A stretch of 35,254 nucleotides of DNA. Origin: Alphaproteobacteria bacterium (GTDB taxonomy: Bacteria; Pseudomonadota; Alphaproteobacteria; Rhodobacterales; Rhodobacteraceae). The stretch is taken from the NCBI GenBank assembly GCA_009908505.1, contig JAAAPD010000036.1:1-35254 (forward strand), read 5' to 3'. Every line of letters begins with the position of its first letter. Within the stretch, counting starts at the first letter, position 1. Both the position numbers and the translations under genes were made by a program. The notes under the pieces are model-generated. The model ran no database searches. It was not told the DNA's origin and was given only the letters and a program-made list of their open reading frames with translations. Of this stretch, positions 25,853-33,719 are shown piece by piece.

Positions 25853-27364
25853 ATGCTCGACCTGACCTATGACGCCCCCAAGCCCAAGACCCTGTCCGGC
25901 GCCACCGGCAAGTGGGAGCTCGTGATCGGCATGGAGGTCCACGCCCAGGTCGCCACCAGTGCGAAACTGTTTTCCGGCGCCTCGACCCGGTTCGGCGCCG
26001 AGCCCAATTCCAACGTCGCCTTCGTGGATGCCGGGATGCCGGGCATGCTGCCCGTGATCAACGAGGGCTGCGTGCGCCAGGCCGTGAAAACCGGCCTGGG
26101 CCTGAAGGCACAGATCAACCTGTTCAGCGCCTTCGACCGCAAAAACTATTTCTACCCCGACCTGCCCCAGGGCTACCAGATTTCCCAGCTCTACCATCCC
26201 ATCGTGGGCGAAGGCGAAGTGTTGGTGGAAATGGGGGACGGCACCGCGCGCCGTGTGCGCATCGAACGCATCCACCTGGAACAGGACGCGGGCAAGTCGA
26301 TCCACGACATGGACCCTCACATGTCCTTTGTCGATCTCAACCGCACCGGCGTCGCCCTGATGGAAATTGTCAGCCGCCCCGATATTCGCGGCCCCGAAGA
26401 GGCCGCCGCCTATATCGTCAAGCTGCGCCAGATCATGCGCTATCTCGGCACCTGCGAGGGCAACATGCAGTCGGGCAACCTGCGCGCCGACGTGAACGTG
26501 TCGGTCTGCCGGCCCGGCGATTACGACCGCTACATGAAAACGCAGGATTTCTCGCATCTCGGCACGCGCTGCGAAATCAAGAACATGAACTCCATGCGGT
26601 TCATCCAACAGGCCATCGATTACGAGGCCCGCCGCCAGATCGCCCTGCTGGAGGACGGCAAGGAGGTCGTTCAGGAAACCCGCCTGTTCGATCCCGACAA
26701 GGGCGAAACCCGGTCCATGCGGTCCAAGGAAGAGGCGCATGATTATCGCTACTTCCCCGATCCCGACCTTTTGCCGTTGGAGATCGAGCAGGACTGGGTG
26801 GACGAGATCGCCGCCAACCTGCCCGAACTGCCCGACGAGAAGAAGGCGCGCTTCATCAAGGATTTCGGGCTGAGCGACTACGACGCCTCCGTCCTGACCG
26901 CCGAACACGAGAACGCCGCCTATTTCGAGGCCGTCGCAGATGGCCGCGACGGCAAGCTGGCGGCGAACTGGGTGATCAACGAACTTTTCGGGCGCCTCAA
27001 GAAAGAAGACCACGACATCACCGAAAGCCCGGTCAGTCCCGCCCAGCTGGGCGGTATCGTGGAGCTTATCACCAAGGGCGACATTTCCGGCAAGATCGCG
27101 AAAGAGCTGTTCGAAATCGTCTATACCGAGGGCGGTGATCCGGCCCGGATCGTAGAGGACCGCGGCATGAAACAGGTCACCGATACCGGCGCCATCGAGG
27201 CGGCGGTGGACGAGGTGATCGCCGCCAACCCCGCGCAGGTGGAAAAGGCGCAGGCCAATCCCAAGCTGGCCGGCTGGTTCGTGGGCCAGGTCATGAAGGC
27301 CACCGGCGGCAAGGCCAACCCCAAGGCGGTGAACGAGATCGTGTCGAAGAAGCTGGGGCTCTAG
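25853..27364 (+). CDS. gatB: Asp-tRNA(Asn)/Glu-tRNA(Gln) amidotransferase subunit B
   Basis: GatB binds misacylated tRNA and, with GatA and GatC, makes Gln-tRNA(Gln) (and Asn-tRNA(Asn)). The 503-residue length is normal. The N-terminal [20 protein letters not shown] is the family hallmark. The kinase-like cradle contains [15 protein letters not shown] and [13 protein letters not shown], and the C-terminal GatB/YqeY domain ends in the helical tail [17 protein letters not shown] lies nine bases before the ATG at 25853; the frame opens at 25760 through sequence without family features. gatA and gatC are not adjacent. An intrinsic terminator follows. Confidence 0.97.
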   Translation: MLDLTYDAPKPKTLSGATGKWELVIGMEVHAQVATSAKLFSGASTRFGAEPNSNVAFVDAGMPGMLPVINEGCVRQAVKTGLGLKAQINLFSAFDRKNYFYPDLPQGYQISQLYHPIVGEGEVLVEMGDGTARRVRIERIHLEQDAGKSIHDMDPHMSFVDLNRTGVALMEIVSRPDIRGPEEAAAYIVKLRQIMRYLGTCEGNMQSGNLRADVNVSVCRPGDYDRYMKTQDFSHLGTRCEIKNMNSMRFIQQAIDYEARRQIALLEDGKEVVQETRLFDPDKGETRSMRSKEEAHDYRYFPDPDLLPLEIEQDWVDEIAANLPELPDEKKARFIKDFGLSDYDASVLTAEHENAAYFEAVADGRDGKLAANWVINELFGRLKKEDHDITESPVSPAQLGGIVELITKGDISGKIAKELFEIVYTEGGDPARIVEDRGMKQVTDTGAIEAAVDEVIAANPAQVEKAQANPKLAGWFVGQVMKATGGKANPKAVNEIVSKKLGL

Positions 27365-27383
27365 GCCCCGCCCCGGCCATATT

Positions 27384-27402
27384 GCGGGTCGACCCGCTTC
27401 TT
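27384..27402 (+). terminator. Intrinsic terminator after gatB
   Basis: GCGGG-TCGA-CCCGC (27384-27397) is a perfect five-pair stem followed by TTCTT, 20 bases after the gatB stop. A second hairpin, GTCAGG-CTTT-CCTGAC at 27424-27439, follows without a T run and may assist. Confidence 0.6.
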
Positions 27403-27555
27403 GGTCCGCGCCTTGCGCGACGGGTCAGGCTTTCCTGACGTTCGCGGCCTTGAAGTCGCTGCTAGACTGGATCGTGCCGATGGCGGCGATCCGTCATGGG
27501 CGGCGCGATTGTCCGATATTTCAAACAGTCGCGTCATCCATTTCAGGAGATCGAC

Positions 27556-27882
27556 ATGATTGAAATCTATACAAATCTTGGAGTCAGCCCCGAGGCATTG
27601 CGGATGATTGGTGTTGTCGGGTTCATACTCTATATCGGGGGCTTCGCGGCGCTACAGCTGGAAATCCTGGACGGGTATGGACCCGCCTATTCCATCGTGA
27701 ACATTCTGGCGGCAACCTTGGTCCTGGTCAGCCTGATCGGTGAATTCAACCTGGCATCGGCGATGATCCAAGTCAGCTGGATCATCATCGGCGTTACGGG
27801 CCTGGCCTTGCGGATCTGGCAGCGTCGGCGGCGCTCGCGCTGGGCGGCTTATCCGCGCCACATGCCGGGCAAGGGTCGGTAG
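27556..27882 (+). CDS. CBU_0592-like small membrane protein
   Basis: The 108-residue protein has three hydrophobic segments in the order GVVGFILYIGGFAALQ, YSIVNILAATLVLVSLI and ASAMIQVSWIIIGVTGLAL, followed by a basic tail RIWQRRRRSR. The spacing and motifs (Y-x3-F-x2-LQ, then YxxxN, then EFNLASAxIQ) match the CBU_0592 family, unknown in function. AGGAG lies six bases before the ATG at 27556, which sets the start. The first codons use more A+T-rich triplets (ATA, ACA, AAT, CTA) than the neighbours. Confidence 0.82.
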   Translation: MIEIYTNLGVSPEALRMIGVVGFILYIGGFAALQLEILDGYGPAYSIVNILAATLVLVSLIGEFNLASAMIQVSWIIIGVTGLALRIWQRRRRSRWAAYPRHMPGKGR

Positions 27883-28026
27883 GGATTGTGCGGGGTTTGA
27901 CCACCGCGTCCTTCAAACCAAAGCGCCGCCTGGATTGCCGAGCCAAGCCGCGCTTGCGCGGCAATGCCCGCTTGGCCCCGCTCGGCTGTCTTGCTATGTC
28001 CCGCGTCGAGCAAAGGGGAATGGTCG

Positions 28027-28434
28027 ATGCAAGCGTATGAATACAAGGTGGTGCCCGCGCCGAAAAAGGGGGTGAAGGCCAAGGGGGTCAAGGGGCCCGA
28101 GGCGCGGTTCGCCCATGCGCTGCAACTGGTCATGAACGAGATGGGGGCCGAGGGCTGGGAATACCAGCGCACCGACACCCTGCCCTGCGAAGAGCGCCAG
28201 GGCCTGACCGGCAAGACCACACAGTTCCGCCATGTCCTGGTCTTCCGCCGCCTGCTGCCGGACGATGCCGGGGCGGCCGAAGACACACCGCTGATCGAGG
28301 ATCACAGCGCCGACACCCCGGCCGCCATTCCGGCCGAAGACGCGGATGGCGCCGAAGAGTCGGCGGCGCATGACAGCCAGGCGGACCCGGACACCCCGCC
28401 CGAGGATCAGCGGATGTCCAGCGCCAGCGCGTGA
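28027..28434 (+). CDS. DUF4177 domain protein with acidic tail
   Basis: The 135-residue protein begins MQAYEYKVVPAPKKG and continues to NEMGAEGWEYQRTDTLP, the DUF4177 pattern of a small cytoplasmic protein of unknown function. From about residue 78 the protein becomes a low-complexity Asp/Glu/Ala/Pro tail. AAAGGGGA precedes the ATG at 28027. The last 28 bases overlap, tail to tail, the bolA gene on the other strand; the low-complexity tail is partly the reverse of bolA codons. Confidence 0.8.
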   Translation: MQAYEYKVVPAPKKGVKAKGVKGPEARFAHALQLVMNEMGAEGWEYQRTDTLPCEERQGLTGKTTQFRHVLVFRRLLPDDAGAAEDTPLIEDHSADTPAAIPAEDADGAEESAAHDSQADPDTPPEDQRMSSASA

Positions 28435-28661
28435 ATGCGGCCAAGCATGTCGGGCCCCAGCGCCGCGTGAACGGCGCGGTGCCGGGCGATGCGCGACATA
28501 TCGGCAAAGGCCGGCGCCTCGATGACCACGCGCCAATGGCTTTCGCCGCTGCCATCGTCCCCCGCATGGCCCGCATGCAGATGGCTTTCGTTGATCACCT
28601 CGAGCCGGGTGGGCGCGAAAGCCGCTTCCAGTTTTTGCCGAATCTGCGGTTCAAGTCCCAT
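28407..28661 (-). CDS. BolA family protein
   Basis: The 84-residue protein matches BolA/IbaG-type proteins: an N-terminal helix (IRQKLEAAFAPTRLEVINES), SHWRVVIEAPAF, and the conserved helix segment SRIARHRAVHAAL followed by IHALALDI. BolA proteins bind with monothiol glutaredoxins to [2Fe-2S] clusters and act in iron handling and stress. No glutaredoxin gene is beside it. It is divergent from the J-domain gene (73-base gap) and convergent with the DUF4177 gene (28-base overlap). Confidence 0.92.
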   Translation of the reverse strand: MGLEPQIRQKLEAAFAPTRLEVINESHLHAGHAGDDGSGESHWRVVIEAPAFADMSRIARHRAVHAALGPDMLGRIHALALDIR

Positions 28662-28734
28662 TATTTTCGCCGACCCCCTTCAATATTGTGGCCCAAGGAC
28701 TAAACTCATCGCTCCGAGTCGGAAAGGTGACGGT

Positions 28735-29364
28735 ATGCGCAAGGATGATCCTTTCGGTTTCGACATCTCGGTGTCGGCCTCCAAGAAGAAAAAGCCCCGC
28801 GGTCGGCGCGGCATGTCGGGGGCGTTCGAAACCTCGACCCGGGTTTGCGAACATCCCGGCTGCGAAGAAGCGGGCAAGTATCGCGCGCCCAAGAACCCCG
28901 ATACGCTCGATGACTACTACTGGTTCTGCAAGGACCACGTCCGCGAATACAATCTCAAATGGAACTTCTTCGAGACCTCGACCGAGGCCGATATGGAGGA
29001 ACAGGCCCAGAAGGATCGGGTCTGGGAGCGCGACACCAAGTCGTTCAAGAAATCCGCCGAGGAACGCGCCTGGTCGCGGCTGGGCATCGAGGATCCGCAC
29101 CAGGTTCTTGGCGCCAATGCCACGCAGAACCCCGGCAAGTCGGTCGACGGCACCCGCCGACTGCCCCCGACCGAGCGCAAGGCGATCGAGATTCTGGAGG
29201 CCAAGGACCACTGGACCAAGACCGAGATCCGCAAGGCCTACAAGAAGCTGATCAAGGTGTTGCACCCGGACATGAACGGCGGCGACCGCAGCCAGGAGGA
29301 GCAGCTGGCCGAAGTGGTCTGGGCCTGGGACCAGATCAAGGCCAGTCGCAGCTTCAAGGACTGA
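28735..29364 (+). CDS. J-domain protein with N-terminal Cys/His cluster
   Basis: The 209-residue protein has its J domain at the C terminus (about residues 145-205) with the essential H177-P-D179 in KVLHPDMNGGD, which stimulates DnaK ATPase. The N-terminal half holds C38-x4-C43-x21-C65-x2-H68 (in VCEHPGCEE and WFCKDHVREYN), a likely zinc site, followed by a charged helical linker. This is not classical DnaJ but a separate co-chaperone common in Rhodobacterales beside BolA. The start at 28735 follows GGAAAGGTGACGGT. It is convergent with the next gene across six bases. Confidence 0.9.
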   Translation: MRKDDPFGFDISVSASKKKKPRGRRGMSGAFETSTRVCEHPGCEEAGKYRAPKNPDTLDDYYWFCKDHVREYNLKWNFFETSTEADMEEQAQKDRVWERDTKSFKKSAEERAWSRLGIEDPHQVLGANATQNPGKSVDGTRRLPPTERKAIEILEAKDHWTKTEIRKAYKKLIKVLHPDMNGGDRSQEEQLAEVVWAWDQIKASRSFKD

Positions 29365-29370
29365 GGCGGG

Positions 29371-29907
29371 CTAGCCGACTCGTCCGCGCGTCCGCACCGA
29401 CAGGCTCTCGGGATGTTCAGGAACCGTTAGCCGTTCGGGCGTGAAGACCGAGTCGCGTTCGCGCCGATAGACGGCCATCAAAACGTGCACCGCCAGCATA
29501 TGCGCCGCCCAGATCAGGGCGATCACCGGTGACGTGGTCAGGGTCACGATCAGGGTGAATGGCGCGAACATGGTGCCGTAGAGCGGCAGCGCCAGTGTTC
29601 CGCCGATGATCGCCCCGACAAGGCTGATCCAGATGATCCCGGCCAGGGCCCGCGTCATCATCCAGGGGCCGTGTTGTCCGACCCTGTCACCGGCCAGGAA
29701 CAGGGCCATCATGCCCCCCAGACCGGCGGCCAGGGTGATCCATGTCTCGTACCAGGTCAGGCCTCGGATCAGGGCCTTGCCGCTGTTGAATTGCAGCACG
29801 GCCAGGTAGCCTAGACCCATGCCCAGTATGGCCACCAGAACGAAGGCGAGCAGCCTTGCCCGCTCGCCATCCGTTCGACCCGGTCGTGTTCTTGTCCGTG
29901 ATCGCAT
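29371..29907 (-). CDS. Integral membrane protein of unknown function
   Basis: The 178-residue protein has four predicted transmembrane helices: about residues 18-38, 52-72, 86-108 and 112-143 (the last region may be two). The N terminus is Arg-rich (MRSRTRTRPGRT), placing it inside the cell. I do not recognise the family. The ATG at 29907 was taken because the hydrophobic body starts soon after it and AAGG lies upstream; the open frame continues to 30066 into msrB. It lies 119 bases downstream of msrB on the same strand, so may be cotranscribed. Confidence 0.65.
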   Translation of the reverse strand: MRSRTRTRPGRTDGERARLLAFVLVAILGMGLGYLAVLQFNSGKALIRGLTWYETWITLAAGLGGMMALFLAGDRVGQHGPWMMTRALAGIIWISLVGAIIGGTLALPLYGTMFAPFTLIVTLTTSPVIALIWAAHMLAVHVLMAVYRRERDSVFTPERLTVPEHPESLSVRTRGRVG

Positions 29908-30026
29908 TGCTTGACTTACCTTCCCCTGCCACCGGTTTACACGCGGGCTTTGTGGCACCAAAGGGGCGAATCCGCCCATCCTGGAAAAGGTCTGTTTACG
30001 GTTTGTCACCAGCCCCCGCGCGCCCC

Positions 30027-30506
30027 TCAGGCGGGGCGGAAAACCAGGCTGACCCCGTTGATGCAATGGCGTTTGCCGGTCGGCTCAGGGCCGTCGTCGA
30101 AGATATGGCCAAGGTGGCTGCCGCAGCGATCGCAATGGCATTCGGTTCTCACCACCAGCAGAATGCGGTCGGGCTTGGTCTCGATGGCATCGGGCAGGGC
30201 CTGCCAGAAGCTGGGCCAGCCGGTGCCGCTGTCGAACTTGTGTTCGCTGGAATAAAGCGCCTGGTCACAGCCTCGGCAATGGTAGAGACCCGGCGCATAG
30301 TTAGCGTCCAGCGGGCTGGTGAAGGCGCGCTCGGTGCCCTCTTCACGCATGACCCTGTATTCCAAGTCGGTCAGCATCTCGCGCCACTCGGCCTCGGCGC
30401 GGGTGACTTCGAAATCGCCTTCGGCCGCGGCGGCCACACGGGGGCCGAACAGGGCGAAAGACAGTGGCGTTGTCAGGGCCAGAACGGAAAAATCTCGGCG
30501 TTTCAT
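30027..30506 (-). CDS. msrB: Tat-exported peptide-methionine (R)-S-oxide reductase MsrB
   Basis: The 159-residue protein reduces methionine-R-sulfoxide in oxidised proteins. Its catalytic cysteine is C148 in KRHCINGVSLVF, and the structural zinc site is C77-x2-C80 and C125-x2-C128. The segment FDSGTGWPSF has Thr where some MsrB have a recycling Cys. The N terminus MKRRDFSVLALTTPLSF with a later AAAAE fits a twin-arginine (Tat) signal, implying a periplasmic enzyme. AAGGAGG precedes the ATG at 30506, which sets the start. It follows the fasciclin gene on the same strand, across 126 bases with a strong hairpin. Confidence 0.92.
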   Translation of the reverse strand: MKRRDFSVLALTTPLSFALFGPRVAAAAEGDFEVTRAEAEWREMLTDLEYRVMREEGTERAFTSPLDANYAPGLYHCRGCDQALYSSEHKFDSGTGWPSFWQALPDAIETKPDRILLVVRTECHCDRCGSHLGHIFDDGPEPTGKRHCINGVSLVFRPA

Positions 30507-30549
30507 CTTGATCCCTCCTTTGGGAATGTCCCGGCAACATAGGGGTTTC

Positions 30550-30581
30550 GCCACGCCGATGGGACCTTTGATCGGCGTGGC
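30550..30581. terminator. 11-pair hairpin between fasciclin and msrB genes
   Basis: GCCACGCCGAT (30550-30560) and ATCGGCGTGGC (30571-30581) form a perfect stem with a ten-base loop. It begins about 50 bases after the fasciclin stop on the minus strand. No T run follows on either strand, so it may terminate weakly, stabilise the fasciclin mRNA end, or bind a regulator for msrB. Confidence 0.5.
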
Positions 30582-30632
30582 GCACGGGCTTGTGACCGGC
30601 GGAGAGTCAGGGGTCCCCGGCCACGTGGCCCG

Positions 30633-31187
30633 TTACTGCTGCGGCAGCAGCACGCGGTCGATCACGTGGATCACGCCGTTGGACTGGTCCACATCGGCGA
30701 TGGTCACGGTCGCTTCGCGGCCGTTCTCGTCGGTCAACGTGATCTCGTCGCCCGACATCTCGGCCATCAGGGTGCAGCCGCCCAGCGTTTCCACCGGGTG
30801 GGCACCGCCATCATCGGCGATCATGCCCATGATCGCGTCGGAAAATGCCTCGGCGCCGACCACGTGACAGGTCAGAATCTGGGTCAGCTGGGCCTTGTTC
30901 TCGGGCTGCAGCAACGCGTTGAGCGAGTCGTCTGCGATCATACCGAAGGCGTCATCGGTCGGCGCGAACACTGTGAACGGGCCCGGCCCTTGCAGCGTTT
31001 CGACTAGATCCGCCGCCTGAACGGCGGCGACCAGGGTGGTGTGGATGGGCGAGTTAACTGCGTTCTCGACGATGTTCATCTCTGCCATCATCGGCGCGCC
31101 GCCCACGGTGGGGTTCTCGGCCTGGGCCATCGGGGCCGAGGCCAGGACAATTGCGGCGGTCGCGGAAAGAACGGTCTGATAGGACAT
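30633..31187 (-). CDS. Secreted fasciclin (FAS1) domain protein
   Basis: The 184-residue protein has a Sec signal peptide (MSYQTVLSATAAIVLASAPMA, cleaved near AQA-EN) and one FAS1 domain. The two hallmark boxes are visible: GPFTVFAPTDDAF in the first third and GVIHVIDRVLLP at the end. FAS1 domains mediate adhesion or lipid binding outside the cytoplasm. AGGAG lies eight bases before the ATG at 31187. It is the next gene on the minus strand after the sigma/anti-sigma pair (112-base gap), recalling mycobacterial SigK control of the fasciclin-type antigens MPT70/MPT83. Confidence 0.92.
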   Translation of the reverse strand: MSYQTVLSATAAIVLASAPMAQAENPTVGGAPMMAEMNIVENAVNSPIHTTLVAAVQAADLVETLQGPGPFTVFAPTDDAFGMIADDSLNALLQPENKAQLTQILTCHVVGAEAFSDAIMGMIADDGGAHPVETLGGCTLMAEMSGDEITLTDENGREATVTIADVDQSNGVIHVIDRVLLPQQ

Positions 31188-31299
31188 GGTTTGGTCTCCT
31201 CTCAAGTTTTGCCCGGCAGGATCGCCGGAGACATGAGAAGCCACGAGAGCCCCGCCGGAATAGTTTCAGAGTGTTTCGAGAAAAACTGCCGACCGGCGA

Positions 31300-31992
31300 T
31301 CACAGAGCCGTGATCGGACCCGTCGCCAACACATCGCCCGTGGGCGCCCCGGTGGGCGATCCGCCGGGCGGTTCGTCCGAGATCGCCAGCACCGCCCCGG
31401 CGTCAAGATCGGCACGCAGGGCGCGCGGCACGGTGAGGGCGGCGCTGCGGTCCTCGGGCATGACGCCCAGCGAAACCGGCGTGCCGCCCTCGGGGATCAG
31501 CCACAGCTCCAGCGCGCGGTTCGGCCGCGGGCCGCCGGCGCGCCGCTCGATGACAAGATCGCCAGTCTCTTCAAGGTAGGCGGCGGCCACGACGAGTTCG
31601 GCATCCTCCGAGGCCAGCTCGGCCTGGTAGGTCGGCACCGGCACCCTGCCGGTATCGAGCACACCGAACTCCACCGCGATCAGCACCAGCACCGCCGCCG
31701 CCACCGCCCCGACGATCGAGGGGATCAGGCCGATCCGCTGCCACCAGCGGCGGTCCTGTTCGCCGAAAATGTCCCGTCGCAGCGATGCCAGAACGCGCGG
31801 CGGGGCCGCGACCGGCGCGATCTCGTCTGCGATGCCGGCGAATTCGATCTCCCAGGCATGGACAAGATCGGCAAAGCCCTGATCCTCGGCCACCCGCGCC
31901 TCGGCCAGTTGCCATTCCGGCCCCTCCAGCAGACCCAGCGCATATTCCGCGGCCAGCACCGAGTCATCGTCATATGTGGTCTGGTCGTTCAT
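31300..31992 (-). CDS. RskA-type anti-sigma factor
   Basis: The 230-residue single-pass membrane protein has a cytoplasmic N terminus with AAEYALGLLEGPEW (the RskA-family ALGxL motif near residue 15-25), one transmembrane helix at about 88-112 and an exported C-terminal domain. That domain has GGPRPNRALELWLIPEGG and AVLAISDEPPGGSPTGAPTG, typical of anti-sigma-K factor RskA. There is no zinc HxxxCxxC motif. Its ATG overlaps the sigma factor stop (ATGA, 31989-31992), so the two are translationally coupled. It should hold the sigma factor at the membrane until an outside signal triggers release. Confidence 0.9.
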   Translation of the reverse strand: MNDQTTYDDDSVLAAEYALGLLEGPEWQLAEARVAEDQGFADLVHAWEIEFAGIADEIAPVAAPPRVLASLRRDIFGEQDRRWWQRIGLIPSIVGAVAAAVLVLIAVEFGVLDTGRVPVPTYQAELASEDAELVVAAAYLEETGDLVIERRAGGPRPNRALELWLIPEGGTPVSLGVMPEDRSAALTVPRALRADLDAGAVLAISDEPPGGSPTGAPTGDVLATGPITAL

Positions 31993-32549
31993 CGGGACAG
32001 GCAGTCTCTCAGTTTCAGCAGGCTGCGCCGCAGCCATGTTCGCATCGTGTTCATCGGCACGTCGAAATGACGCGCCAGGTCGGCATAGCTGTCGCCGTCC
32101 AGATAGGCACGGCGCACGGCGATCGCCCGGTCCTCGGGCAATTCCTCGAAGCATCGCAGCACCTGCGCGCGCACCTCGCCCGCCAGCACCACCTGTTCGG
32201 GCCCCGGCGCGTCGTCGGCCAGGTCCGCCAGCAGATCGGTGCCATCGGCCCGGGTGCTGGTTTCGGTCACCGGCTTGCGCGCCCGCAGCCTGTCGATGGC
32301 CCGGTTGCGCGCGATCGTGATCATCCAGCTCATCGGGCTGGCCGCACCGGGACGAAAACCCACGGCCGCATCCCATATGCGCAGATAGACCTCTTGCAGG
32401 GTATCCTCGGCTTCGCTTCTGTTCTTCAAGACACGCAAGCAGACGCCGAAAAGTTTCGCCGAGGTCGCGTTATACATCGCCTCGAACGCGTCCCGGTCCC
32501 CCAGGCCCGTGCGCGCCAGCATGGTCTCAAGATCGGCTCGATCGGTCAT
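31989..32549 (-). CDS. ECF-type RNA polymerase sigma factor (SigK-like)
   Basis: The 186-residue sigma-70 family protein has region 2 at about residues 20-90 (LFGVCLRVLKNRSEAEDTLQ, WMITIARNRAIDRLR) and region 4 at about 125-180 (LPEDRAIAVRRAYLDGDSYA, MNTMRTWLRRSLLKLRDCL). Regions 1 and 3 are absent, as in ECF factors. The coupled RskA gene supports a SigK-like assignment. The ATG at 32549 has GGGG nearby; an in-frame ATG nine bases upstream (32558) is possible. It is divergent from cobS with 116 bases between starts. No clear shared promoter motif was seen upstream of this gene, the fasciclin gene and msrB. Confidence 0.92.
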   Translation of the reverse strand: MTDRADLETMLARTGLGDRDAFEAMYNATSAKLFGVCLRVLKNRSEAEDTLQEVYLRIWDAAVGFRPGAASPMSWMITIARNRAIDRLRARKPVTETSTRADGTDLLADLADDAPGPEQVVLAGEVRAQVLRCFEELPEDRAIAVRRAYLDGDSYADLARHFDVPMNTMRTWLRRSLLKLRDCLSR

Positions 32550-32665
32550 CGGCCCCATCAAGACCAAGCCCGCCCGCGGGCGCAACCCATTTCCCCACCC
32601 GCCCCTTGCAGGCCTCCGCGATATGGTGCATCCCCGCAGGGTGATTTTCGAAAGAGGCAGACCCG

Positions 32666-33655
32666 ATGGCTGACGGCACGCTTGACCCAATGAGCAAACC
32701 GACCGAGGAGATCTCGGTGCGCGATGTGTTCGGCATCGACAGCGACATGAAGGTGAAGGGCTTTGCCGAGGGCAGCGACCGCGTGCCCGAAATCGACAGC
32801 ACCTACAAGTTCGACCCCGACACCACGCTTGCGATCCTGGCGGGTTTCGGCTACAACCGACGGGTGATGATCCAGGGCTATCACGGCACCGGGAAATCCA
32901 CCCATATCGAACAGGTCGCCGCCCGTCTGAACTGGCCCGCCGTGCGCGTGAACCTGGATAGCCACATTTCCCGGATCGACCTGATCGGCAAGGACGCGAT
33001 CAAGCTGCGCGACGGCAAACAGGTGACGGAATTCCACGAAGGCATCCTGCCCTGGGCGCTGCGCAACCCCGTCGCCATTGTCTTCGACGAATACGATGCG
33101 GGCCGCGCCGACGTGATGTTCGTGATCCAGCGGGTGCTGGAACATGACGGCAAGCTGACCCTGCTGGACCAGAACGAGATCATCACCCCCAACCCCAATT
33201 TCCGCCTGTTCGCCACGGCGAATACCGTGGGTCTGGGCGACACCACCGGCCTCTATCATGGCACCCAGCAAATCAACCAGGCCCAGATGGACCGCTGGTC
33301 GCTTGTGACGACGCTCAATTACCTCAGCCATGATGCCGAGGCCGCCATCGTGCTGGGCAAGTCGCCGCATTACAATTCCGAGAAGGGCCGCAAGATCGTC
33401 GGCCAGATGGTGACGGTCGCCGACCTGACCCGCACTGCCTTCATGAATGGCGATCTGTCGACGGTCATGTCGCCCCGGACAGTGCTGAACTGGGCCGAGA
33501 ACGCCCGGATCTTCGGCGGCGACTTGGGCTATGCCTTCCGCGTGTCCTTCCTGAACAAGTGCGACGAGCTGGAACGCCAGACCGTGGCGGAATTCTACCA
33601 GCGCTGTTTCGACGAGGAACTGCCGGAAAGCGCAGCAAGCTTGAGCTTGGGGTGA
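32666..33655 (+). CDS. cobS: Aerobic cobaltochelatase subunit CobS
   Basis: CobS is the AAA+ ATPase of the CobN-CobS-CobT cobaltochelatase, which inserts cobalt into hydrogenobyrinic acid a,c-diamide in aerobic cobalamin synthesis. The 329-residue protein has Walker [10 protein letters not shown] (residues 71-79), Walker [12 protein letters not shown] with D141-E142, and the sensor [11 protein letters not shown]. These match CobS over full length. GAAAGAGGCAG precedes the ATG at 32666; the in-frame ATG at 32690 is a possible alternative start. cobT follows after 64 bases on the same strand. cobN is not in the window. Confidence 0.97.
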   Translation: MADGTLDPMSKPTEEISVRDVFGIDSDMKVKGFAEGSDRVPEIDSTYKFDPDTTLAILAGFGYNRRVMIQGYHGTGKSTHIEQVAARLNWPAVRVNLDSHISRIDLIGKDAIKLRDGKQVTEFHEGILPWALRNPVAIVFDEYDAGRADVMFVIQRVLEHDGKLTLLDQNEIITPNPNFRLFATANTVGLGDTTGLYHGTQQINQAQMDRWSLVTTLNYLSHDAEAAIVLGKSPHYNSEKGRKIVGQMVTVADLTRTAFMNGDLSTVMSPRTVLNWAENARIFGGDLGYAFRVSFLNKCDELERQTVAEFYQRCFDEELPESAASLSLG

Positions 33656-33719
33656 CCATGACCGGGCCCCATCGCCTGTCTGCTTGCCAGATTGCGCGAT
33701 TGGCGCTTGGATAGACACG

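Noticed and set aside
27424..27439. Hairpin GTCAGG-CTTT-CCTGAC as a separate terminator
   Set aside because: No T run follows, and the better terminator lies just upstream at 27384-27402; noted only as possibly assisting.
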